Assembly: GCA_037176845.1 (NCBI GenBank)
Contig: JAYKXP010000009.1
Coordinates: 930,001-994,000 of the forward strand
Reading direction: 5' to 3'
Length of the DNA stretch: 64,000 nucleotides
From: Paramarasmius palmivorus
Taxonomy: Eukaryota > Basidiomycota > Agaricomycetes > Agaricales > Marasmiaceae
Shown here one piece after another: positions 43,096 to 56,174 of the stretch. The notes under the pieces are model-generated. The model ran no database searches, was not told the origin of the DNA, and worked only from the letters and a program-made list of their open reading frames with translations. Each line of letters begins with the position of its first letter. Within the stretch, counting starts at the first letter, position 1. Both the position numbers and the translations under genes were made by a program.

Positions 43096-44948
43096 ATGTC
43101 CACACACCTTGATCCCCAGAATACTTTAGGTGCAACTTTAATTGGAGTGATCATCTCGTCCTGGTACGTACAATCTATGCCGAATCATCTCAATACGACG
43201 AGCTATTGTCTTCTTTACAGTCTTTACGGTGTGACAGTACTTCAGACGTGGCACTATTTTCGGAGCTACAGTGACCGTCTTTTATTGCGAGCCATAGTAA
43301 GTACTGTAATCGTACTGTAATCTTGACTTAGGGACCAACTGTTGACCATGCATTATTCAGGTCATAATCCTAGCGTCTGTCTTTAGCGGAAGTCACATCG
43401 ACATGGGCTTATTCCTCTTTGTAGTGCCCTCGGGACAATGTTTGAATTGGCGTCTATACATGCAATATACCAACGCGTGGTCATGCATTTTGAAGATCCA
43501 GTAGCTTTGAGTTGGTCCGTGGATACCATCTTCTCTGATCACTAGATGGCTAACATCCACGACACGACAGGAGTGACACCGTAAGAGCCTCGCATTTGGC
43601 CTTTCTACGTGACTGAATATCTATGACAGGCAACGATTCCTTTGACTGTAAGAGGTTGTCTCGCCTTGTACGAGTCTCCAGAAGCTGAATAGGTATTCTA
43701 GGCTGCCATACGGACCACCGTACACTTGTTCTATGCTGTACGAATTTACTTGCGTAGGCTTTTATATTGGGTTAGTATGAACGCATCTTATGACCAACAG
43801 TTAGCTATCAAGGGGACTGGATCACACCGGCGATAGTAGTATGTTACCACTAACTGGCTATCGGCTACGGTGCTAATATTTCTCTAGTGTGTACTCAAGG
43901 TTGTCGAAATCGGTGAGAGAAACTGTATTCGTATCGTGGAAGCCCTAGATATTGATCAGGCCAAATGTCTACCTCTACCCAAATCAAAGGACTAGCCATT
44001 AGTACGTTGATTGTGGCGTCGCTCAATATATCGCTAAATCTCGCCGTATAGCTGAAACAGTTAAAGTGTGAGTACTGTTCACGTCTACATCTTATAATTA
44101 CCACACGTTTTCTCCACAGTGCACAAGCACATTCCTTTGAGGGTGTAACCGGAAGTCATTCAGTAGTGGTAAATTGACTTCGCTATCTTCAATGCTAGCT
44201 GTTATTCACCACAGGGTTACAAAGGCCGTAGCTCTCGCCAGCTTCTCGTTTCTGATTGCTACTGATATAATATGCACTTTGGTGCTATCCTACTACCTTC
44301 ACAAAAGCCGCTCCGGTATCAAGAGGTTAGCCACCGGGATGCCATATTTCTTTAAGTAGCTGATGATCCTTCCTAGGACGGACACTCTTATCAACAAGCT
44401 CATTGTTTACACCATTAATAATGGTGCGATAACTACGTAGGTCAAAAGAATACAGAGTCTTGCCTGCTCGCAACTGAGAAAAATCGGTAGTGTGACCAGT
44501 ATCGCTGTTATGATTTTCGTAGGTTGTCTCGGGTTGTCATTTATTGGGATCTTTGACACCGTCAACACCTAGCTCACTTCGCAGCCTAACAATCTCATAT
44601 TCTACGCGATTTACATGAGCCTTGGCCACTGTAATATCCTTCCTAGTTGATTCTCCTCTCGAGTACTATCATTGATAAACCATCTAGTATACACCAGTTC
44701 CCTTCTATCGACGTGAGTCCCTTCAAAAACTCCTGGGGACATCACTAATTGTCAATCTAGCCTTAACTCTCGCAACATGGCCATGAGATCAAAAAACCAT
44801 GTGACAATTGACACCGTGGAGTTCGGAACACTGCAATTTGCGAACGGAGGGACCACATCTACACAGATTGGCCCGGGAGTGGACAATACAAGGACCGTCG
44901 AGATCAAGGTAGCTTGGGATATTTGGTTACTCGTGGCGACGAACTGAC
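43096..44948 (+). CDS. DUF6534-like seven-helix membrane protein, copy 1
   Basis: Agaricomycete-expanded integral membrane family of unknown function. Many short exons follow the family order: TLGATLIGVIISS, LYGVTVLQTWHYFRSYSDRL, ALGTMFELASIHAIY then FEDPVALSWSV, RIYLRRLLYW, DWITPAI, a full helix KAVALASFSFLIATDIICTL continuing LSYYLHKSRSGIKR, TDTLINKLIVYTINNGAITT, SVTSIAVMIF, NNLIFYAIYMSLGH and the terminal VYTSSLLSTLNSRN before a hydrophilic tail. Most junctions have plausible GT/AG sites. Exon limits between about 43540 and 44170 are unclear, so a lesion there cannot be excluded. It is paralogous to 48208-49948 in the same orientation. Confidence 0.72.
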
Positions 44949-45262
44949 ACCCCTTCGGAATCATAAGTCTACAGTCCAAGTTCTGGTCGAAACTCAAACT
45001 GAAGTGGAAGGTTCACAGCGTAGTGTAAGTGCCAGGTCCTGTATGTGCCTTTTTTCGCTCATGTTCGTGGAACCTTTGCAAGAGAACAACAGATCAAGAT
45101 GTGCGGTTCGGACAGAGTTCGGGAGTAGAGGACTGATGGCACGAGGACTGAATATATTCGTCGATTTTATCCTGTACATCTTGCACGTTTCCACGACTAT
45201 TTATTGTCCAAGAAGGTTTCTATAGCTAATCCATTAATATCTACAATGCGCGGCTTGGGAGC

Positions 45263-46450
45263 CTACAGAGCATCGTTGTAATCTGGGGGAAGACTTCCGC
45301 TTCTACGTGGTTGTGGACGCCACCCGCTGTCCTCATGTCTTCTTGGCTCGTGTTCCCTGTGAACTTCGCACTGTGTGTCTACCTCAGAGGAGTCCCGTCG
45401 ATGATCTTCGTCAAGATTGTGCTCAAAATAGTCGGCTTTCCATGGAATAACCTTCTCCGAAGCCTTTTGTTGTCTTTTCCGCCGTCGATAGAGGATAACA
45501 GCCGCATAGATAAAGCTTAGAAAAGCGATAATGCCGACTACAACCCCGATTATCATACTCGTGTTCTCGTGTTGCCTTTCAAGGTGATCAGAATTAAGAA
45601 CGGCGCCGAAGTAATATACGGGTATCGCTCACCGTATCGTGGTAGTTTGTGAAACCACTGTAGGAATAGAGCTTGATACCGTGACGGTATGATTGCTCTC
45701 TCGCGTACTAAAAGCTCAGTTAGGCATGTAATATCAATGGAGCCACATGAACGTACATCGTCGCAAACTGAGGTACAGGAACAGCAGTGTTAGATGCGGT
45801 AAATTCTTCAGTAGTTGTCCATGTCGAGCTCTCTGATGCAAAAGATTCCGAAGAGCGGGGGTTGGTGGCCTCATTCGTTGTCCTAAGCGACGTTCCAATG
45901 CTGCTCGTTGGCTGGTTGTCGGAGGATCTACTAGTAGAAAGGCTTGAGACTATCTTTATCGATGTGGACTCTTCGGGCAGCGATCCAGTAGTCAGAGACA
46001 TGAAGGTCGAGGTTGCAGGCGGGGCCTCAGGGGAGTTTCTTTTTGCTGTCAGCTGCGTGTAACCCTAGTTTTTGAACAACACGGCTCACTCTGCTTCCCT
46101 ATTATCAGACCCGAACGGAGGACTATTTTTTGCTAAGTGTGCGTTTCGGCATAAAGAAATAATTACGGACAGGAAGTCTGAGTATGGCCCTAGGACCTCA
46201 GACACTATATCACGTTTGGAAGACATCGCAAAGAAGAACCTAGCATAAAAGTAAAGACTCAATGACTGATATGAAATTTAGTGCTGGAGACTCACTTCAA
46301 AATGCAGAGACATCCAAATCGAAGGATAGAGTCCGGGGGTTAATACTTTGGAAAAATGGAACATATGTATGACTAGATTTGATCAATTACTGGTCCGAAG
46401 ACGGCAAACAGCTGATGAGCCCCACGAATAGTATATGGTACATTGGGACC
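45263..46450 (-). CDS. Single-pass membrane protein with Ser/Thr-rich ectodomain and PPxY tail
   Basis: The ectodomain exons are poorly bounded. A plausible secretory start, MYHILFVGLISCLPSSDQ, is at about 46440, and a mucin-like Ser/Thr-rich segment lies at 45780-46001 (SLSTSRSSDNQPTSSIGTSL). The last exon (45263-45556) gives a clean transmembrane helix (IIGVVVGIIAFLSFIYAAVI), a basic stop-transfer (YRRRKRQQK) and a cytoplasmic tail ending LPPDYNDAL. The PPDY is a PPxY motif, the kind bound by WW domains of Nedd4/Rsp5-type ubiquitin ligases (family knowledge). It is reminiscent of fungal wall-stress sensors in layout only. It lies between the two DUF6534-like genes on the opposite strand. 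Confidence 0.6.
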
Positions 46451-46599
46451 TGAAAGCGACCATCTGGTGATCATCAAGAGGCTGATGATCGGGGGAAAAA
46501 GAATCGAGTTCAACCCGCCTGCATATTGTAGCGGTACTCACCAGTGAACTTCGTTCATCACACCTTCCTTCTCCATCTCCCGCTTTGTGATTCACAACA

Positions 46600-48207
46600 G
46601 AAGCTCCTCTTATGTATAACCGAATGATGGGTTTGTTGATTCCTAATGAGGTGAATGGGTAAAATTGATCTCAGTTGAGAAGCACACCTTTATATACAAG
46701 ATACATCACGACGAGAATAATCGAATAATTGTGAACCGAGTCCGATGGGAACCATCTATATAGAAGTGTAAAGGTGTAGAGGTGTAACCACGACGCGCGG
46801 TAACTTTGTGTGAAGTACTAAGCTGGCGGTGATAGGAGGCATAAACCAAATATTGAACTGTAGACCATGAAACTGACAAATGGATTAGACGATGCAGCAA
46901 GTAAGCATAACACCGTTCGTACTTCTCAGCCCTAAAGAGCGCTGTCCACTTGCTTCTCCATCCACACCGTCTACCGACATTTAGTAATCCGAACCCTCTG
47001 GGCCGTACGAAAAGTGTCCTTCGGAGTCGCTATGCGCTGCCTCGGAGTATGACTAGGAACTGATCGCCGAATCACTTGGTGAAGTGGATGATTGATTCTT
47101 GATTATACAAGGATGGCCGAATGTGGATCAAATGGGATACGAGTGGTGACATGGAGACATGAGACATATTCGTTCGGCACCCGAGAAAGGCTTGCAGAAT
47201 CCCAGTGAGCGAAGGCGTGAAACGGCGAGTCAAAATGCATCCTCACCATATCAGACCATGATTAATCCGACCTAAGTACACCTGAGCAACAAGGATGGCC
47301 AAAAACCCTCGGCACTGTTGCGCGAACCCCAGTACCAGATCGATTTCTCGTAATTCCGCAGGAATCAACATATACCCTCTTGTGAGCGCGTGCCGATGGT
47401 GAGGTTGGTGTGAGAAGTAGGCTCGGAGAAGGTAAATGAGGATGCCAGCGGCGGGAAGTTGGCTGTAACAACTCATCGTCGAAGCCAAGTCGAAGCCTTA
47501 CGCATTAGACTTGTGGAGTTAATGTTTCGAGGCGTGTTCGTGGTATTGAGGATGTGATGAAAGATTCGGGAGAGCTGAATGCTTTCTGTTTACAGACCGA
47601 AAACCGGATGGTTCGATGCAAGAAGAGGTTCTTGCCTTGTACGTCAACGTGCACGTGTCATTGATCATCGGCAGCGCGGCAGGTGTTCGATCAAACCGTG
47701 ACATGCGCTGATATGTAAGGTAAGGCCCCAACTCATCAACGCAGCGGCTGGTTCGAGTCTGATTTTCACCACCACCATGATCTCCGAACAAACTGATTCT
47801 TGGTCCCATCCCTCCACCTTGCTATCCAACCAACGGCTTTTGAATAGCCTTCTGGGATGCTGTGAGGCCGACTAGAGCCCCGCCCTCCAGTGATCTCGGC
47901 GCGACGAGCTTGTGATAGTGCCAGATAGTATAAAATGTCGCAATGATTCTGTAACGCGCCGTCCTGACTCTCGACCAAATCGTACAAGTAGACCTCTTTC
48001 TATTCTGTAAATAGATAAGATGCTATCCTATGAGTACGATGGTAGTGGTAAAAAGTCAAGAAAACGCTAAATAAAAGTAAATAAAGGCACGGCGTGATAT
48101 AGTACCGTATCGATAAGATATCAAGATATACCATATAAGGATAGGCCCGTTACAGATTCTCAGTGACTTGAGCCTTCAGATAAAACGATCCACTCGCCCC
48201 TGGTCCA
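46600..48207. other. Stretch without a confident gene
   Basis: Minus-strand ORFs at 46706-46900, 47243-47488, 47519-47809 and 47766-47987 are short, overlap in frame and show no family motif. AT-rich around 48000-48150, upstream of the second DUF6534-like gene. Confidence 0.4.
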
Positions 48208-49948
48208 ATGTCTAGCCTTCAATTCAATCCACATCTTGGCTCATTACTTATTGGGGTCATCATTACATCGTGGTACGTTTTAAAATTTAATGTCAACAGC
48301 ATAAAAATGTTCGGGAGTATTCACCGAAACTGAACTTGTAGCCTCTACGGTGTTACGTGCCTTCAGACTTGGTCTTACTTTCAGAACTACCGCAACTCCC
48401 TTTTATGTCGAGTTATGGTGAGTACCTTTTCATCAAAATAGTTCGAGTAGGATCTAACCAGGTGCTATCACTCGTGTAAGTTTTTTCCGATGAAGCGGTC
48501 ATTCAGCACCTACATGTTAGCTATAGTGCTCTTGGAACAGTTCAAGAGATCTTTTCCATTCATTTTATCTATCGTTATCTCATTACATATTCTGCCATTC
48601 CTTGGAGTGGGTATAACCTAGTCTGGTCCGTGAATAGATTCTTATTGTGTTTGTCCTATACTAATTGATTCCACAGGAGTGTGCTTGTCAGTATACATTA
48701 ATTTACGTCTTTGAATAAATACTGAACACCATTTGAATAGGCAATAATCCCGCTCATAGTAGAAGATATCATCTTCTCTAAACGATCCAAGGATGACGCA
48801 AAATTCACAGATGGTAATAGGATCAATCACCCATTTATTCTATCTCTTTCGAATCTATAAGCGTGAGTACATATTCATCACCTGTTAGTCAGATATCACA
48901 GCTCATGTTTTCCAGTTAGTCACGAACGTAATTGGGTGATCCCGGCAATAACGGTTGGCTTCCATTTCATACGTAGAAGATATCTAAAAGACTTGTCCTC
49001 AGTGTATTCTCAAGGTCATCGAGATGGGTACGTGGTTGTAGTTTAATCCCATCGATCTATAACAATAATCACTCGTAGGGATATCAATATGTCATAAGCG
49101 CTTCTTTTCCTAAGGCAATTGTTACTGATTTTCTCCCACTCAGCTGTCGTCGTGAAAAGGTGAATAGGTCTCGCTGAGACCTCTGTAACCCTCACACTGA
49201 TTTGCATCAGCTACCAAGCCCATACTATGATGGAAATTATTGGTGATCGGCGACTTCTGGTGACTTGGCTCTCGCTCCTTCCACTGTGAGAAAGCTCATC
49301 AATCCCAAGGCACTTGTCGATGCTGGCCTTTCGCTTCTCGTTACTATAGACGTGACATGTACAGTGATACTTTCATATTACCTTCATATGAGCCGTACGG
49401 GGATCAAAAGCACAATTCTGACTCGAATACAGTACTCCAACCAGTTTTTTTCTCAGTACGGACTCACTCATCAAACCATCGACAACGGGGCGCTGACGAG
49501 GTAGGGGTACACTCGCTTGCTGAGCACAATCTAATCGCGGTCACTCGTAGTGTCGCTAGCATTGCTGTCATGATACTTGTGCGTTTTCTTTGATTCCAGC
49601 GTATTTGCGAATCCTGATATTTCTCGACGCTGATCTGTAGCTCAGTCTAAACCCTGAAAGTCTCGTCTTCTTTGCGATCCACCTACAAATTGGAAATTGT
49701 AAGATTGTTTACCGTCGAACAATTCCCTTATTCTCTCACGTTATTTTTATTACAGTGTATAGCAGTTCACTCTTGTCTACGTACGTACGCCATGCTCATC
49801 TGTTCTCGCGATTTCGTCTCATTAATCGTCTAGCCTCAACTCGCGCAAAGCGCTGAGGGATACATCAGCTCATGTTACGATCAATACACTGGAGTCAGGT
49901 CCATCAGGGGTTGCAAATAGAAGCCGTATATCAAACGAGCTCAATTAA
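48208..49948 (+). pseudogene. DUF6534-like seven-helix membrane protein, copy 2 (probably damaged)
   Basis: Same exon order as 43096-44948: LGSLLIGVIITS, CLYGVTCLQTWSYFQNYRN, YSALGTVQEIFSIHFIYRYL, WSGYNLVWSV, NWVIPAITV, KALVDAGLSLLVTIDVTCTV continuing LSYYLHMSRTGIKS, AVTRSVASIAVMILV, NPESLVFFAIHLQIGN and VYSSSLLSTLNSRKALRD, with stop at 49946-49948. In the exon that reads TDTLINKLIVYTINNGAITT in copy 1, copy 2 (near 49458-49500) lacks about 16 nt, shifting the frame. Otherwise the junctions look usable. I lean towards a recent pseudogene. Confidence 0.62.
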
Positions 49949-50657
49949 CATAAACGGAACTTCTGGGATCAGGGTACGACAGTTCCAGTGAACAGAAACA
50001 AGGATATTAATAATTCTACAAAGGTGTAACTTGCAGTCCCCCGTGCACGATGAAGTGCTGGTTGAGATCTGGTATTAGATTTCATTTTACGGATCGGAAC
50101 ACTTGCTTGGATACGGCTGAAGTCACTGGGATTCGCCGAGATAAATATGTGGGACATTGATACCGTCCCAATGCTCGTTTTTCATCTGTTTGCCATCTCC
50201 ATGAAGTCTAATCAACCTGAGTTCAAATTTAGAGTGAGCAATATGCCCTGTGCACCGTGACTTGAGGAGGCAAGTAAACGAATCTGAAAGAGCTGTGGAT
50301 CAACGTGGAACTTGATAATATGTGCATCGGATCAAATGACCAGCAATATACGCGTCCAGATTATTCACGAGAGATAAATATTAGGGCATACAAGAGATAG
50401 CATTTGATCAGGCAAGCCTCGAGCTTCAACAGAGCTGCCATTCCGGCTGATCGAGGATGGCCGCCCCTCGAACTACCACCTCATGCGCGATAATCAATGT
50501 TGAAAGTGCTGGGTCGTGTTCGTGTTAAGGATTATCAATCGGCAAGTCGAACTTGTAGAACTAAAAACTGTGCACGCATTACAATCATCTTTATATGTGA
50601 TATGTACAACGGCTCCTAGCCATTATTGATTATATTTCTCTCAGTAGCGCCATCGTA
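49949..50657. other. Intergenic spacer
   Basis: No reading frame with support. It separates convergent genes: DUF6534-like copy 2 (+) and the M35 protease (-). Confidence 0.45.
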
Positions 50658-52139
50658 TCACAATGGTCCAAAGACGCAGTTGTAGTCGAGATAAATGTTC
50701 AGGCCCATGCATCGGTAGTTATCTGCGAGGTATAACAATATTAGGATGTCAGATTTTACGGAGGAAGATTAAACAACACACCAGCATTCCGCTTCTTGTC
50801 AGCAGTCGAAAGAGATGCACAAGCGCTGCATCCATAGGTCACATCATCAGCTCCGAAGACGGCATGGGAGAGCTGTAATAGTATTAGTGAAGTGCGAGGA
50901 ATACCCTAGAGAATAGAACAACCTCGTGAAGGATGATACCCCCGGTACTGGACATGGTCGAATCATATCCATCTATTAAGTGAAAAAGGTCAACAGCGAT
51001 ATATTAAGACACGTGTTTTGGTGACTGACTTTGGCAAACACTGGGTGTTGTTCCGGCTTGCGTGAAAAGATCACAGGTATAAATCTATGTAGTGAAGGTT
51101 GGGTACGTGGCACTGGCTGATACTGGTGGTAACACTTACAGGAGTCTGTCCTGTGCTATAAATGACTGTATAGGCGATAACACTAGGGTTACTATTGCAG
51201 TAGTTTGTAGCGTCGGCATCGTCGCTCGAGCATGTTATACTAGATGAACGGGGATGAATTAACGGGTACACGGATCGAGAAAAAGAAACTAACTCTCGAT
51301 TGGAGGTCAGATCGCCGGCAACCTGAGAAATGGATCAGTTGTATCTTGAGCGAAAGAAGAAAGCAAGTCGTACTCGGTCTAGGTTGTACCAAATGTCATC
51401 CTGATTATTCCCTCCGAAGTACCTGGTGTACTCTGGGCCCGTTGGATGAGAGCGAATATCGGTAGCGGCACCTCCAGCCAAAGATCTTGCATACTTCAAT
51501 GCATCAACGAGAAGCTGCAGCTTCCTCGAGTCGGAGCATCGGGGTGTGGAAACAAAGGGATCTAGTCCAGCCGAACGAGAGAACATGTGGTTGAAGCTAA
51601 GGTCGGATTCCACGGTGACTTCGACAGCGTTTGACTCTACCTTGAGCGGCGTAAGGTCGTCAACAGATTCGTAGATAGTGCTTTCGGCGCGAGGTGTGAT
51701 GGTGAACTTGGTTCCCGGCTCAAAGGAAGAGAAATCATAGATTGAGCCGATGGTATGGTTGAGCGCAACAGAGCTGCCGGCGGGAACTGTCAAGTATAGA
51801 GAATCTTGAGTAAAATCAAACGTTGCCTGATCTGGGGTGTTAGCGAACACTAGAGCTTACAAATACAGGAGAGCGACTAGCCTTTATACCAGCGAATGGA
51901 ACATCCCTGCCATTTGCGCTGATGTCGAAAGAGGGAGTAGCCGAGGTGTCCAAGACATTGTTCACGGCGAGAACCCGAACATCTGAGGTGGTCGGATTGG
52001 ATACAATAGCTGTGACAATGAGGTCTCCGGCTGACTGGACGGAGGAGACAGCCTTGAGAGAGACGTCAAGGTCTCCAACTGAGAGAGCTAGTGCAGTCTT
52101 CGCAAGAATGCCGATGAGAATGAATGAAGAGCGAAACAT
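50658..52139 (-). CDS. Secreted deuterolysin-type metalloprotease (peptidase family M35, aspzincin)
   Basis: Secreted zinc endopeptidase. The start at 52139 gives a signal peptide (MFRSSFILIGILAKTALALS). The propeptide-like N-domain reads LDVSLKAVSSVQSAGDLIV, TPSFDISANGRDVPFAGI and LYLTVPAGSSVAL. The mature domain starts around CSDSRKLQLLVDALKYARSL and continues EYTRYFG, DDIWYNLDRIAG, ITCSSDDADATNYCNSNPSV, CDLFTQAGTTPSVC, then across an intron the zinc motif HELSH and GADDVTYGC. In M35 the two His of HExxH and the Asp of GTxDxxYG bind zinc; here the Thr of that motif is Ala but the Asp and Tyr-Gly are kept. It ends LDYNCVFGPL-stop at 50658. Several introns; the one near 51840-51890 is not precisely placed. 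The active-site residues are intact. Confidence 0.85.
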
Positions 52140-55100
52140 TGTATGGCACTGGTTGCGTCGAAGGAAGAGCAGAGCCCTAGCGAAACGAGAAGAAAGGAGA
52201 TCCTTTTATACAGTTGTTGCGCAGATATTGATCAGAAGAGCACAGATAGTGAGGAACAGACAATTCCTTGAACACAACATCTAGGTGGAGTGAGCCGTGA
52301 TTTGAGCATGTGTTCCAGCCGCTACCTCGACAATTCCAGATGGATCATAGCTTTAATAGCTTATTGTCGTGTTTCGGTGCCGCACTATCCTCAATACCGA
52401 GAATCGAGGTACCAAAGCAGGGCTTCGGGTTTATCAATAACCCGCACGCAATCCAGCAGCACCCATGAGTGTTACATTCAAGTTGTGAGGGTGGCACCAG
52501 AACGAACCGAAGTGAAATGTGGTCTTTGGCGGCGTTCGTATTCATGATACTCATCACCACATGCACCGTGACGTCGGGGGAGATCAAATGGCAACTGCTT
52601 CCCGGATAGCATGATCATTTAAATAACGTCTTCCTCATGACAATGAAATTTACGAGCACGTATCCCAGAGACTGGCAGTTCTGTGAACACAAAGCACAGT
52701 TACGAATTACACACCTATTTCTTTTCCTATACCACGCAAGTTGTCTCAGCTTAGCGCGGAACGCTGAGCACTCTCCTTGCAGTCGCGATCGTGTCAGCCA
52801 CTGATGGTGTATCACAACTAAATCTTCATGATCGTTTGTTCCTGGGTTTAGCGTAAGTCTAGTGAATTGCGCTTGCAAAGGAAGATCAGGACTTACCCTG
52901 AGCGTAACAGCATTGATCATAAACTCGCTATATGGAACACTACAAATTCGTTTAGAGTTATTTGAGCACATGGGGTACTGAATAGAATGGAAGACGTCCG
53001 TAGGTCATTTGCGATCCAGGCGGTTTCACCTCGACAGAAAACATCAAGGACGCGGAAGGGCATAGGTCCGGAGTTAATCCGAATCGTTCACCGTTATCAG
53101 CGGAGGTCGATGACATCCATGTACCTGAGATGAGGACCTAGAGAGGTTCCCGGCTGGAGTTTCCGTGATCGAGAACGAGTTCTAACGGCGCACGTAGTGT
53201 AGTTCATTGAAGTCGTCTCGAACAGATTACATGTCAAGAGATTGTGCTTCACGAAGAAGCAGGCTGTACCATGAGGTTCGTGACGGCTTCTGTGATGTAT
53301 CTGTTGGCAACAAGATCAATGTTGACTTTTACGAGCAACGCCAGTGGTCCGCCGTTAGCAGGATGGAGGTGCAATCTCAACAATGATCTATTGGAAGTGA
53401 TGGTACGTTGAAGCGAAATACAACGTAAGTTATAGTGGAAATAGAGCGTATTTGTCGGCGCGAAAGCAAGGTGGGACGTGCCGAAAGAAGCCTGATTCAC
53501 TGTGCAATTTCTGAGTGATGGAGATAGTCGGCACGGATGAATATAGTGATCATTTTCCTCCTACGATAGCACCGAAAGCCGTCGTGAGCCGAAGTATGCA
53601 GTTCTTGATCCCCATCCCGTGATATGCTTCCGTTGCCCGCCATAAATGTCCCAAGAGTACTCCAAATACCCGAAGTACCACCCCCATAGGTAGCTAACGA
53701 CCAGTAAAGAATCTGCACCCTCAGCGTCAAGATGACCGTGTCATCGGTCTATGAAAGTCGGTGTAGAGGAGACGGTACGAACACATCTATTGGAACTCTA
53801 GATTGTGTTTGGTACACCTATTCGATGCGTATCGTGTATTGCTGGTGTATTGTGGGGTGCTGTAGCAAGTGTAGTGATGAGCTCGCAGAGCGAGTCGGAG
53901 GGAACGTGAATCACGTGATTGTTTCCCCAAGGGCGGTTGATTGGAGAGTTTTGAATTCGGGGGGAGGGGGTGTATTTCCAGGAGATAGAATGACTCTGGG
54001 TTGCATGAAGAAAATGGCGAATTTCGAGGTACGAGCCGAGGCTAGACAGAGACTTCGCCCCTGATGCCGAGGGCAGATACTGGGATATATGTAGCCCCGA
54101 AACTGCTCACTTCCACGTTCGTTTTCGCTCGTGTGTAATCACCGTGATCCCTCCGTTTCTTCTCCCATGTTCGTGAAAGGAAGCCATGATCAATCCATCG
54201 TTTGAGTACCAAGCTCAGTTAGGGCATAGCACTTGCTGCATGCTATCACCCAGAGAGCTCTACTCGCGAATGCCCATCCGCCTTTACATGATGTCGTACC
54301 CAGCCACCGCTTGTTCGAGTAAGGGAATGTCAATGTCGACAGAATAATATGGGGGCTGTACGCGAATCGGTTAAGATACGATGGTCACGAGAAACCGAGA
54401 TACGAAGAGTCTGTTTGGCGTTGCGGAATGAGTACTTGACACAGGAGGTGAAAGAAGGATACGTACCCAGGAATGATCCAGACTCCCAGGGTGAAAGGTT
54501 GGTGTGCACCCATGTTCCGTCACATCAGCGGATGGCATGTCCAGTATGCCCGTAGCCGAGACAAGATGCTTGAAACATTAGGCCCATATTCCATATACAC
54601 ATTGCCGGATGGTCACTGGTGTGCTATACGGCTCTGGGGTGACTGGCCATTCGATTAGTAAGGCCATTGGATGGTCACGTCGCAGCAATTGCGATGAACG
54701 AGGAATGGAAAGAGATATAGGAAAACAGGAAGTGGCATCGGGATGTGAATGTATATCGACGTTGAGAGGTACTGGGGATGACCAAGAGCTTTGCGCTAGA
54801 ATGAAGCCAAAATGATTCCGTAGTATCCGACCAGACTCGGCGTCGAGAAGTCTGTGAAGTATCAGGTTTGGAGAAGAAAAACGCCTAGAGATCCTCGATG
54901 CATACCATATAAACTCGATAGTGGCCTACACGCCATCCTTTTGAACCTGTATCTCTCCTGTGTTCATGTCCTAATGTTGATGGGCGGCGGCGGCGGCTTT
55001 GGTATCTTTGTCTTAGTAAAAGAGGCTCAGCTTCGATGAAACTCAAGCAGAGGTACTAACTCACCTCTACCTGCTCGAGGAGCGTAGTCAGAGATTCCAA

Positions 55101-56174
55101 ACGACAATAATGCTGCGGTGGCGAAGGTTCCTGAGGTTATGAGGCCGTAATGATGGGCAAGAACGGGGAACGGGCACGGAGATGAGTTGCTATGGGTACA
55201 ATCTAATGTTCCGCATCTGTAGACATGCCCTAGTCGTTGAGCATGCCGGTGTTGAGCTGGAAACGTCCGGTAGCATGGAGAAATGGATTCTCTCCTACGT
55301 CGTTTGAGGGAGAAGAGATTTTCGATGCTTCTCAATTTCGGAGTATTCCCAGGATTATAATGTCTTCGCCGAGATAAGACCCAGAAGAGGCTAAAAAAAG
55401 GGATTCAGCAACCATATAGACGCATAGTTGGCCACGAACTTGAATGAATACAGCCCAGCATCCAAAGAATACGCCCAAAAGCTTCGTTGACAAAATCATC
55501 CCAACCTCTCGAATCCTTCTCCGCGCGTAACTGTTCGACGTCGAGTCAGTGTGAACTAAATGAAAAGGCCTGCAATTAGAATCTCAGAGGATTGTGCATT
55601 GTGAATGGGCATACAGATATCATTTTCGCCAGTTCGGCACTCCGAGATGTACCGTCAAGTTCCTCCTTCCTCATTCTGACAGCAATGGAACAGGTAGGTG
55701 TGTCAACGGGGAATGAAAGTTCCATGAGCAGTGAGGAAGCTCACCTGGAGCTACGTGAAGCTCAAGACGACACAAGGTGCAGGAGTAGATGAAGAGGTCA
55801 TAGAAGTGAAGATGAACGAGCTGTGCACCGAGAGCTGTCAAGAAAATGATGAACCCTAACCCGAACCCGCCACGGAATTGAGTTTCCACAGCCCTTATCA
55901 ACGTCCATCAAACTCGGCTGTTGCATCGATCATTGATATCTTCCTCGTCTCTACGACCCTTTTACAGGATTGTAGAGACGAGGTAGCTATCAACGCTACT
56001 CAATAGACTTGAGGCGAGGCACGACTCCAGGGGACAAATAACCAAGATCGTCCGCTGGTGTACTAAGTATCATTGGCAATACCTTCGCAACGGTCAAGAT
56101 GATCATTGGATGATCAAGAGAAAACCATCGTCTGATTACTCAACGTCGAGATATTTTAAACATGGATGAATGCC
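52140..56174. other. Four-kilobase stretch without a confident gene
   Basis: Minus-strand ORFs at 52615-52971 (MINAVTLRVSPDLPLQAQF in one exon-like piece), 53249-53730 and 55027-55901 look partly protein-like. Hydrophobic pieces such as GFGLGFIIFLTALGAQLVHL (about 55820-55880) hint at a membrane protein. I could not connect them by phase. The plus-strand ORFs at 53732-54064 and 54349-54815 have no signature. The DNA may carry one or two degraded genes. Confidence 0.35.
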
